Both the position numbers and the translations under genes were made by a program. DNA of 8,038 nucleotides. Source: JACQXM01 sp964569425 (GTDB lineage Bacteria > Planctomycetota > Phycisphaerae > UBA1845). Each line of letters starts with the position of its first letter. Position 1 is the first letter of the stretch. Location: NCBI GenBank assembly GCA_964569425.1, contig CAZMVD010000163.1:1-8038 (forward strand), written 5' to 3'. The notes under the pieces are model-generated. The model did not search any database and was not told where the DNA came from. It was given only the letters and a program-made list of their open reading frames with translations. Below are positions 1 through 5,902 of the stretch, one piece after another.

Positions 1-162
1 CGCTACCGCCGCCGGCGCGGCCTTTGCCTCAAATGCGGGTACAATCTCACCGGAAACCTGTCCGGAGTCTGTCCGGAATGCGGCGCGGCGCTCGCCTCTC
101 CGAGCGTCATGAGGGAGAACGATCATGGCCCACCTTCGAATCGCAGCCCTTCTCGGTATTGA
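1..162 (+). CDS. C-terminal fragment of a protein ending in a zinc ribbon (5' end outside window)
   Basis: Frame 1 is open from the first base to a TGA at 160-162, giving 53 residues of a gene that starts to the left. The fragment opens with an arginine-rich stretch (RYRRRR) followed by CLKCGYNLTGN and, seven residues on, CPECG. These two CxxC pairs form a four-cysteine zinc ribbon. This ribbon, placed at or near the C terminus behind a basic stretch that often follows a membrane segment, is very common in planctomycete proteins, and it is the main clue to lineage here. About 24 polar residues follow the ribbon. The last 38 bases overlap the start of the lipoprotein gene at 125, whose Shine-Dalgarno site lies inside this reading frame, so the two may be translationally coupled. 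The function of the whole protein cannot be told from this end. Confidence 0.72.
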   Translation, partial: RYRRRRGLCLKCGYNLTGNLSGVCPECGAALASPSVMRENDHGPPSNRSPSRY

Positions 163-2206
163 TGCGGCCGTCCTGGTACTGGTCGCCGGCTGTCCGCTCG
201 TGCCGCCGGTCGAAACGTGCAACTCCGACGCCCAATGCGACGACGGCGTGTTCTGCAACGGCGCGGAAACCTGCGGCACAGACGGCTTGTGCCGAGCGGG
301 AACCGCACCGTGTACGGCCGGGCAGGTCTGCAACGAGGCCCAGCGCCGCTGCGACAACTGCGCCACGGACGCCGACTGCACCGACGGCGACCCCTGCACG
401 GCGGACTCGTGCGTTGACGGCCAATGCGCGTCCGCACCGCTCGATTGCGACGACGACAACGCCTGCACCGTCGACGCCTGCGACGCGGCGGCGGGCGGCT
501 GCATGCACACCGCCATCGACTGCAACGACGGCGACGCCTGCACGGCCGACGCGTGCGACCCCGCCGCCGGCTGCACCCACACCGCGGTCGATTGCAACGA
601 CGAAAACCTGTGCACCACCGATACCTGTGACCCGGCCGAGGGCTGCATCCACGAGCCGACCGCCGAAAGCGCCGCCTGCGACGATGGGCTGTTCTGCAAC
701 GGCGCCGAAACCTGCGACCCGGCCACCGGCGCCTGCGCCGCGGGAACGCCGCCCTGCGCCGAAAACGAAGCCTGCGACGAGGAAGCCGACGCGTGCATGG
801 AGCTTCCCCCCTGCACCGTCGATGCCGACTGCCGGGACGACCTGTTCTGCAACGGCGAAGAAACGTGCGACGAGGCGGTCGGCGTTTGCCGGTCCGGCGA
901 ACCACCCTGTGGCAATGTGTTATCGTGCAATGAGACCACCCATCGCTGCCGGGGGTGGGACTTCGAATTCACGCTCGGGAAAGACACGCTGGAAGGGGCT
1001 GAGTTTGACGATACGGCACAGGCACGGCTGATCTTCAACGCCCCCACCGGTACCAGCCTCGCTTCCCTGCAAACCGACGACATTCTGGACCTGCGCGGCG
1101 GCATCGATACGCTGTACGCTACGCTGATCGCGCCTGGACCATCGCCGCTAGCGCCGACGATCACCTCCGTCGAACTCCTCCTGTTCTCTTTGCAGGGCAA
1201 CGGCCCGCTCACCGTGGACTGCGCCGCCTGCACCGGCGTGACCGACATCACCGTGCGCCACAGCACCAACCCCACCGCCCTGACCATCAGCAACGTCAGC
1301 ACCCTCGTCGACGTCGCCCTGGCCAATCAGGCCGTAGGAATGACGTTCGGCTTCCTGCCCGCGGCCACCGTGGGGAATGCCGCCGTGTTGACCCTGACGC
1401 TTTCCGCCGTCACCGGCGGCGCGTTTCAGATCGTTGCCGGCGCGGCCAACGGGGTGGAAACGCTGCACATCGTCTCCAACGCCCCCGCGAACACGCTGGG
1501 CGGCATCGGCCAGACCAACGCCGCCACGTTGCAAACGGTCACCGTGGCCGGCGCCGCCGCGCTAACGATCACCTCGCCGCTGCCGGTCACCGTCACGTCG
1601 GTGAACGCATCCGCGGCCACCGGAGGCGTAAGCGTGTCGTTTTCAGCACACGGCGCACCTGTGAGCTTTACCGGCGGCAGCGGAAACGACAGCGTCGTCG
1701 GCGGCGCCGGCGAAGACCGGCTGGAAGGGCGGGGGGGTTCGGACACGCTCACCGGCGGAGCCGGAGCGGACCTGTTCCTCTATTCCCAGGCCGCGCACTT
1801 CGGCGACGTACTCGCGGACTTCACGCCGGGGACTGATAGAATTGCCATAAGCAGCACGATCCTCGATTTTGCGGGCATCGCCGGCACCAGCGCCGCCCCG
1901 GCCGCGCTCACCGCGGCCCACTTTGAAACCGCGCGGGCCGGCCTCACCGACCTCTCCGCGGGCGACCAGGGCAAGATCGTCCGCCTGACCGCCGCGCAGA
2001 CGACGACCGCACTGAGCACGTCGGTGTTCGCCGCGGTGGGCGCCTACGTGCTGGCGATCGACAGCACGCTGGAACGCGGCGTTCTTTACTACGACGACGA
2101 CTGGTCCACCGTCAGCGCCCGGGCGCTGGTGGCCAGGTTCGACAACGTGACTACCCTGGCCGAACTGGCCGTGCTGAACTTCGCTGACTTTGCGGAAATT
2201 GATTGA
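125..2206 (+). CDS. Predicted lipoprotein with 40-cysteine repeat region, beta-rich region and RTX/type I secretion-like C terminus
   Basis: A 693-residue protein. The ATG at 125 has GAGGGAG at 111-117, seven bases upstream. Residues 1-23 are a short lipoprotein signal ending in V-A-G-C, with Cys23 the likely lipidated residue. Residues 32-275 hold 40 cysteines and many acidic residues in seven repeats. One type carries (D)D(G)xFCNGxETC (about 32-76, 185-224, 230-275). The other is DCxDxxxCTxDxCDPxxGCxHT (84-106, 107-131, 132-155, 156-179), which resembles the CTDC repeat known from Dictyostelium and seen in planctomycete and myxobacterial surface proteins. From 279 comes FTLGKDTLEG and a Thr/Val/Ala-rich region like S-layer or adhesin beta-strand repeats. 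Four RTX nonapeptides (GGxGxDxLx) lie at 517-552, followed by DVLADFTPGTDRIAIS at 561-576, as in serralysin-type C termini. LYYDDDW at 654-660 recalls the tail of type I secretion substrates. An anchored, calcium-binding surface adhesin or envelope protein is the best guess. Its ligand is unknown. Confidence 0.85.
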   Translation: MAHLRIAALLGIDAAVLVLVAGCPLVPPVETCNSDAQCDDGVFCNGAETCGTDGLCRAGTAPCTAGQVCNEAQRRCDNCATDADCTDGDPCTADSCVDGQCASAPLDCDDDNACTVDACDAAAGGCMHTAIDCNDGDACTADACDPAAGCTHTAVDCNDENLCTTDTCDPAEGCIHEPTAESAACDDGLFCNGAETCDPATGACAAGTPPCAENEACDEEADACMELPPCTVDADCRDDLFCNGEETCDEAVGVCRSGEPPCGNVLSCNETTHRCRGWDFEFTLGKDTLEGAEFDDTAQARLIFNAPTGTSLASLQTDDILDLRGGIDTLYATLIAPGPSPLAPTITSVELLLFSLQGNGPLTVDCAACTGVTDITVRHSTNPTALTISNVSTLVDVALANQAVGMTFGFLPAATVGNAAVLTLTLSAVTGGAFQIVAGAANGVETLHIVSNAPANTLGGIGQTNAATLQTVTVAGAAALTITSPLPVTVTSVNASAATGGVSVSFSAHGAPVSFTGGSGNDSVVGGAGEDRLEGRGGSDTLTGGAGADLFLYSQAAHFGDVLADFTPGTDRIAISSTILDFAGIAGTSAAPAALTAAHFETARAGLTDLSAGDQGKIVRLTAAQTTTALSTSVFAAVGAYVLAIDSTLERGVLYYDDDWSTVSARALVARFDNVTTLAELAVLNFADFAEID
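374..661 (+). repeat. Four tandem 69-75 bp coding repeats (CTDC-like cysteine units)
   Basis: Inside the lipoprotein gene, four head-to-tail units of 69, 75, 72 and 72 bp begin at 374, 443, 518 and 590. Each encodes DCxD...CTxDxCD...C, usually followed by His-Thr/Glu-Ala/Pro. The last two units align without gaps (DCNDGDACTADACDPAAGCT against DCNDENLCTTDTCDPAEGCI), which indicates fairly recent duplication. The units are flanked by one copy of the longer FCNGxETC repeat upstream and two downstream. Unit number could vary between strains by recombination. Confidence 0.75.
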
Positions 2207-2231
2207 CACATTGCGCTGAGCGAAGTTCGAC

Positions 2232-3080
2232 CTACGGCACCGTCCTAATGTCGATCACGCTGTTGAGGTCGAAATCTCGCGCCAGTTCCGATCGCAACTG
2301 ACTGTCCCACCGCGCGTGCAGATCCTGAAAAAGAAAGTTGGTCCCGCCATAGTGTCGGTCCGAAAAGCGGTTTCCGTTGGTACGCCCGTCGGAGCCCGCA
2401 TAATCCGCCTCCCCCGCGTCGATGTAGCTGCAATCGTCGTCGCCCAACCCGTCGCCCCGCTCGGAAAGCTCATTGGCGTCACCCATCAGCGGCATGCGCG
2501 GCTTGATGCGGTCCCGCTGCGTGGCGCGGTGCGGCGTGGCCCGCGTGCTGTCGCCATAACGCCCCCCGGGCTCCAGCACAAACGAGCCGTAGCTCCACGA
2601 AGGCAGGTAAATGCGATAGTGGCCGCTGTTGGGGCCGTTGTCCGCCGCGGACTTGCACACGAAGTAATCCTCCCACCGCCGCCCGGCCAGGTTCCGCTGC
2701 GCGGGGTAGCTCTCGGGGAGATTCACGGGCTCAAGATAAGTGAACGCAAACAGCGGCTCCGCCCAGCCGTACTCCACGGGCCGCCCGGTGCCGTTGCCCG
2801 GAACAGGGCCCGCGTGCGGGTCCACATAAAGATCCGCCGCCTCCGGAAACCACCGCGGCGGGGGCATCGCGCCCGCGTAGGTGTTCTCATAGGCGCCCAG
2901 CGAGTTGCCGAACTCCTTGAGCCGGGCCAGGCAATGGAGGCTCTTCGCCTGCTCACGCGCGCGGCTGAGCGAGGGCAGCAGGATGGAAATCAGCAGCGAG
3001 ATGATCGAAATGACCACCAGCAACTCAATGAGCGTGAAGCCGTGCGTTCGCCGATGGTTCTTGCGCGTCGCAAAGTACAT
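2232..3080 (-). CDS. Type II pseudopilin-like protein (prepilin-type N-terminal cleavage/methylation domain)
   Basis: A 282-residue protein. The ATG at 3080 gives a 14-residue basic leader ending in HG, then FTLIELLVVISIISLLISIL. Gly14 is the -1 residue, Phe15 would be the N-methylated +1 residue and Glu19 is the conserved +5 Glu, so a prepilin peptidase (PilD/GspO type) should cut here and the helix stay in the inner membrane. After the helix comes LLPSLSRAREQAKSLHCLARLKEFG, matching the consensus of large planctomycete pseudopilin families. The C terminus has DRHYGGTNFLFQDLHARW, a version of the H-X9-DG motif in which the final Gly is Leu. Such proteins belong to type II secretion/type IV pilus-like machines, but no machine genes lie nearby. 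An in-frame GTG at 3122 would lengthen the leader to 28 residues. I prefer 3080 on leader length, although neither start has a convincing Shine-Dalgarno site. It converges on the lipoprotein gene with 25 bases between the stops. Confidence 0.85.
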   Translation of the reverse strand: MYFATRKNHRRTHGFTLIELLVVISIISLLISILLPSLSRAREQAKSLHCLARLKEFGNSLGAYENTYAGAMPPPRWFPEAADLYVDPHAGPVPGNGTGRPVEYGWAEPLFAFTYLEPVNLPESYPAQRNLAGRRWEDYFVCKSAADNGPNSGHYRIYLPSWSYGSFVLEPGGRYGDSTRATPHRATQRDRIKPRMPLMGDANELSERGDGLGDDDCSYIDAGEADYAGSDGRTNGNRFSDRHYGGTNFLFQDLHARWDSQLRSELARDFDLNSVIDIRTVP

Positions 3081-3146
3081 GATCGGACCACGCGCCGCCG
3101 GGCGCAGCGTAACCCCCTGCACTGGAATCCCGAAACCCCTTCATTC

Positions 3147-3174
3147 ATATTAGCATTCAGGAAGTAGCGATCAA
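3147..3174 (-). promoter_or_regulatory. Candidate sigma-70-type promoter for the pseudopilin gene
   Basis: On the minus strand TTGATC (3174-3169) is followed after 16 bases by TAATAT (3152-3147), preceded by TGC to give an extended -10. Each box matches four of six consensus bases. Transcription would start near 3140, about 60 bases before the ATG at 3080 or 18 before the GTG at 3122. The position is sensible, but this is only a pattern match. Confidence 0.4.
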
Positions 3175-3328
3175 ACCGCGGCTTGACCGTCGCAACGCCT
3201 TTGGCGCTGCGTAGAGGCAGGTCACCGGGAATCAAGCCATCGAGCCGGGTAAGACACGACCCGTCAACGGCATCGAATCGACCGGTGGCGAAAGTCCCCG
3301 GTGGAAATCGAAGCGAATCCAGACCCGA

Positions 3329-3583
3329 TCAGCGCGAATGCCACTTCGTCAGCCGGCTGGGGCGGTCGGTCATGAACAGCAGGTCCAGGTCATCCACCAG
3401 TGCGCGGCGATCGTGGTCCCACGAAGTCTTGACGCGTTGCTGGTGTTCCTCGCCCGTCTCGGCCACCGTTCCGAACCGCGCGTGCGGATTGTGCAGATGC
3501 ATTCTGGCGTTCGAGGCGCACCCCACGGCCAGCGAACCCAGCGCCGCGCACGACAAACAAACGACCAGGACACGTCGCCACAT
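3329..3583 (-). CDS. Small predicted lipoprotein, 84 residues, function unknown
   Basis: On the minus strand an ATG at 3583 is preceded by AAGAGGG with nine bases between. A second ATG at 3592 would add MRI but abuts the ribosome site, so 3583 is the better start. The product begins MWRRVLVV and reaches A-V-G-C at residues 19-22, a slightly relaxed lipobox with Cys22 as the lipidation site. The mature part is only about 63 residues and very polar: six His (29, 31, 34, 47, 57, 82), then SWDHDRRALVDDLDLL and a terminal TDRPSRLTKWHSR. The Trp, Asp/Arg-rich segment reads like a conserved interaction motif rather than chance sequence, and I believe similar small lipoproteins occur in other planctomycetes, but I cannot name the family. 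It has its own good promoter and is divergent from the membrane protein gene. It lies wholly inside a long spurious plus-strand reading frame, so an automatic caller could miss it. Confidence 0.75.
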   Translation of the reverse strand: MWRRVLVVCLSCAALGSLAVGCASNARMHLHNPHARFGTVAETGEEHQQRVKTSWDHDRRALVDDLDLLFMTDRPSRLTKWHSR

Positions 3584-3654
3584 GATGCGCATCCCTCTTG
3601 AAAAAATACCCCGAACCCACCGGGCCGAACCACGGACCCCTTCGAGCAGGCCGC

Positions 3655-3682
3655 ATCGTAACTTTGACCAGTCCCATGTCAA
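3655..3682 (-). promoter_or_regulatory. Strong candidate promoter for the small lipoprotein gene, with an inverted repeat
   Basis: On the minus strand a perfect TTGACA (3682-3677) is followed after 16 bases by TACGAT (3660-3655), a four-of-six -10 box. Transcription would start near 3648, giving a leader of about 65 bases before the ATG at 3583. The -35 box forms one arm of an inverted repeat TTGAC-N9-GTCAA (3664-3668 and 3678-3682) that spans the spacer, so a dimeric regulator could bind between or over the two boxes. Confidence 0.5.
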
Positions 3683-3827
3683 CCAGGTCCGAAAACCGCT
3701 GCAATTCGCTCGATGCCAACGCTGGCCAAGGCGCCCCCTTTCCCGTCCGATGAACTCGTGGGACGATTGCCGCCCCATCGCCGGGGAACCGTTGCCGACC
3801 CACGTTCCTTCAGAGGTTTCGCCAGTG

Positions 3828-5225
3828 ATGGGCTCTACACTGACCGTTTCGCAGGAACGCGGACCGCGCGTCTGGCAATACGCCTTCAGCGTGGCCCTGT
3901 TCTGCCTCGGCGGCATGGTCGCGGTGTGGTTCCTGGTGCTGCCGCAGACCGCCGGCGCCATGTTCGCTCGGGTAGGCGCGGTCAGCGCCCTGACCGGCGC
4001 CGTGGTCGCCGCGCTGATCCGCCGGACCCAGGGGCGGCATGCCGACGATCTGGGCGGGTTAACGGTCGTGTTGCACGTCGCCGAACTGTTGGCCCTGCTG
4101 GCCGGCGTGGTCGCGGCGACCATCCTTTCCATCGCCCTGGGAACCCGCCTGGTACTGGCGTTGATCGAGTTGTGGACCCTGGTGCCGGCAAGCGCCGCCG
4201 AGCGCTTCGGATTCGGACCCGAGGGCGCGGTCAGCCTCGCCTTGTTGATCCCTGCGGCCGGGCTGTCGTGTGCGATTCGCCGCCGCCGCTCGCTGCTGGT
4301 GGCCACCGTGTTGCTGATCGGCATGACCGGCACATGGTTGTTCCTCCTGCCGACCGTGTATGAAATCACCGCCGCGCTGGGGATTCGCAAAACCTGGGCC
4401 AGCCTGGCACTGATGGGCTGGCTCTCGTGCATGATCGGGGCGGTTTCGATCGTTGGCGTGGTCCCGGCCGTATCGCCGAACGACCAGCCCGCCCCGGAGT
4501 CGCCGGACGCCATCGAGCACACCGACACAGGGTTGTCCACGGTCCGTTGGCTGCTCGCGCTGCTCGTGATCGCGGCGCTGCTGCTGGCGGGCTACCAGTT
4601 GGCGGTGCCCGTGGAGCCGGTGCAGTCGGGCTTGCGCGCCACCTTTGTCGCGACGGCACTGGCGTGCGTGATTCTCGGCGCCGCGTGCCTGCGGCTGGCG
4701 CGGCGGCTGGATAGCGGCAACCTCGCGGATGCCGGCCTCGGCGCCTTCTGCCTGGCGGCGGCGGGACTGGGCGCCGCCCTGGTTCCCCATTTTCCCGCCA
4801 CCATGTCCGAACGCTACCCGGTGTTGTTCAACGCGCTGATGGTGGCCCTCGCCTGCTGCGCGGGACTGTTCGCCTGGCTGATCCGTGAGATGTCGCGCAC
4901 GCAGCCACGTGCCGGTTCGCCAAAGGGCACCTTCTCGCTTTCGGTCCACCTGAAACGCGCTGCCTTCCTGAGCGGCGTGATGGCACTGACCATCGCGGGC
5001 CTGATGGCCGTCTGGCCCCGCTTGCGCGAGGTCGGCACTCCGGACTTCTCGCTCGGGCGCGTCACCGCGGGATTCGGTGGCAACCTGGTGCTCCTGCTCG
5101 CCATGCTCTGGTGCGCACGCACCATCCGCCGGCCGACGTTTCACATCATGACCCTCCTCGCGCTGGGCACTTCCGGCGGCTTCATGTTCATTCGCATGCT
5201 TCCCTATACGCCGCGCTTCGGATAA
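3828..5225 (+). CDS. Polytopic inner-membrane protein of about 13 segments with apparent internal repeats, function unknown
   Basis: A 465-residue hydrophobic protein. The frame is open far upstream, but the upstream part is arginine/serine-rich, covers the opposite-strand lipoprotein gene and has no coding character. AGAGG at 3812-3816 places the start at ATG 3828 (11-base spacing) or the adjacent GTG 3825 (8-base). By eye the membrane segments are near residues 16-38, 46-64, 78-104, 134-150, 155-174, 190-212, 240-260, 269-291, 302-319, 332-352, 378-396, 413-433 and 438-458. Arginine-rich loops (65-70, 151-154, 289-293, 353-361, 431-435) suggest a cytoplasmic N terminus and a periplasmic C terminus. 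Odd-numbered segments or their extensions each end in a hydrophobic stretch plus Pro (39, 120, 175, 261, 320, 397, 459), with a period of about 140 residues. The loop at 214-238 is acidic and proline-containing. I see no catalytic or transport motif and do not recognise the family. Confidence 0.8.
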   Translation: MGSTLTVSQERGPRVWQYAFSVALFCLGGMVAVWFLVLPQTAGAMFARVGAVSALTGAVVAALIRRTQGRHADDLGGLTVVLHVAELLALLAGVVAATILSIALGTRLVLALIELWTLVPASAAERFGFGPEGAVSLALLIPAAGLSCAIRRRRSLLVATVLLIGMTGTWLFLLPTVYEITAALGIRKTWASLALMGWLSCMIGAVSIVGVVPAVSPNDQPAPESPDAIEHTDTGLSTVRWLLALLVIAALLLAGYQLAVPVEPVQSGLRATFVATALACVILGAACLRLARRLDSGNLADAGLGAFCLAAAGLGAALVPHFPATMSERYPVLFNALMVALACCAGLFAWLIREMSRTQPRAGSPKGTFSLSVHLKRAAFLSGVMALTIAGLMAVWPRLREVGTPDFSLGRVTAGFGGNLVLLLAMLWCARTIRRPTFHIMTLLALGTSGGFMFIRMLPYTPRFG

Positions 5226-5342
5226 ACCCATGGCCCGACGCGGCAATGCCGGCAATAGGCATCGCCGAGGGACCGGCCGGCGCAGACGGCGAACCAGCCC
5301 TGCAAGACCGGCGTGGCGATACCGCAAGACGAGACAAACGAC

Positions 5343-5792
5343 ATGCGCGCCGTGGTGCAGCGGGTTCTGGAAGCCTCCGTGATGGTCGAAGGCGCATCGG
5401 TGGGCCGCATCCGCCGCGGGCTGCTCGTGTATCTCGGCGTGGACCGCGACGACACCGAAGCGGACATGGCCTTCCTCGCCGACAAGATCCGCTACTTGCG
5501 CATCTTCGGCGACGAAGCAGACCGGCTCAACCTCGACGTCGTGCAGGCGGGCGGCGCCGTGCTGGTGGTCAGCGCGTTCACGGTACAGGCCGACGCACGC
5601 CGCGGACGCCGGCCCTCATTCGAACAGGCCGCCCCGCCCGACCGCGCCGTCGTACTGTATGAAATGTTCTGCGACGCCTTGAAAAAGGCCGGCGCGGACG
5701 TCGAGCGCGGCACCTTTCGCGCCGCCATGGCCGTGCACGCGGTCAACGACGGGCCCGTCTGCATTCTGCTCGAATCGCGCCGCGCCTTCTGA
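5343..5792 (+). CDS. dtd: D-aminoacyl-tRNA deacylase
   Basis: A 149-residue protein, close to the 145 of E. coli Dtd and aligning with it almost without gaps. Dtd hydrolyses D-amino acids, and glycine mischarged on tRNA(Ala), from tRNA in the cytoplasm. It acts as a dimer with the active site at the interface. The ATG at 5343 gives the family start MRAVVQRV, whereas an in-frame GTG at 5313 would add ten residues with no counterpart. Landmarks are LLVYLGV, AGGAVLVVS, GRRPSF and NDGPV. The Gly-Pro of the chirality-selecting Gly-cisPro motif falls at 137-138, as in E. coli. Two usual residues differ: the SQFT motif reads SAFT (Ala78 for Gln) and GPVT reads GPVC (Cys140 for Thr). The 117 bases between the membrane protein gene and this ATG contain no promoter or hairpin I would defend, so it may be read from upstream. 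A hairpin and T run follow the stop. Confidence 0.93.
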   Translation: MRAVVQRVLEASVMVEGASVGRIRRGLLVYLGVDRDDTEADMAFLADKIRYLRIFGDEADRLNLDVVQAGGAVLVVSAFTVQADARRGRRPSFEQAAPPDRAVVLYEMFCDALKKAGADVERGTFRAAMAVHAVNDGPVCILLESRRAF

Positions 5793-5793
5793 C

Positions 5794-5819
5794 GGCCGAC
5801 CTCGGCCCCGCCCTTTTTT
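5794..5819 (+). terminator. Probable rho-independent terminator of dtd
   Basis: Two bases after the dtd stop, GGCCGA-CC-TCGGCC (5794-5807) forms a perfect GC-rich inverted repeat, in practice a five-pair stem with a four-base loop. It is followed by CCGCCC and six T (5814-5819). The stem is short and the six-base gap before the T run is longer than ideal, so it may be weak. Confidence 0.45.
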
Positions 5820-5847
5820 GACACCCTCCCGCCCATCGAATTACAAT
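5818..5847 (+). promoter_or_regulatory. Near-consensus sigma-70-type promoter of lpxD-lpxI
   Basis: A perfect TTGACA (5818-5823) and TACAAT (5842-5847, five of six) are separated by 18 bases. The start site should be near 5854, about 48 bases before the lpxD GTG. The first two T of the -35 box are the last two of the T run that ends dtd, so terminator and promoter share bases. Confidence 0.65.
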
Positions 5848-5902
5848 CCTCCCCGTACATGCTGGATGATCCGTCACCCCTGTCCACAGCAAAGGGCACC
5901 CG

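Noticed and set aside
24..1031. Long plus-strand frame of 335 codons over the cysteine-rich region
   Set aside because: Its product is almost only Ala, Thr, Pro and Arg, as expected from a shifted frame of a repetitive high-GC gene. The cysteine-rich frame has a ribosome site, signal peptide and known repeats.
2207..2231. Possible bidirectional terminator between the convergent lipoprotein and pseudopilin genes
   Set aside because: Only a three-pair CGC/GCG stem and no T run on either strand can be found.
3281..3305. Two copies of CCGGTGG that seemed to form a hairpin after the small lipoprotein gene
   Set aside because: They are direct, not inverted, so they cannot pair, and no T run follows.
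3183..3824. Upstream extension of the membrane protein frame, open for more than 200 codons
   Set aside because: The translation is low-complexity Arg/Ser/Pro sequence, it overlaps a convincing opposite-strand lipoprotein gene, and a Shine-Dalgarno site lies just before 3825/3828.
3329..4540. 403-codon minus-strand frame across the membrane protein gene
   Set aside because: Only its last 84 codons look real. The rest lies opposite the hydrophobic segments of the membrane protein and has no start signal or family features.
4059..5327. 422-codon minus-strand frame rich in Arg, Gly, His and Gln
   Set aside because: It is the complement of a hydrophobic high-GC gene, which regularly gives long open antisense frames, and it has no ribosome site or motif.
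5204..5485. Minus-strand frame with AYCRHC and CAG residues that could suggest a zinc site
   Set aside because: It overlaps the dtd start on the other strand, the cysteine spacing is irregular and no ribosome site precedes it.
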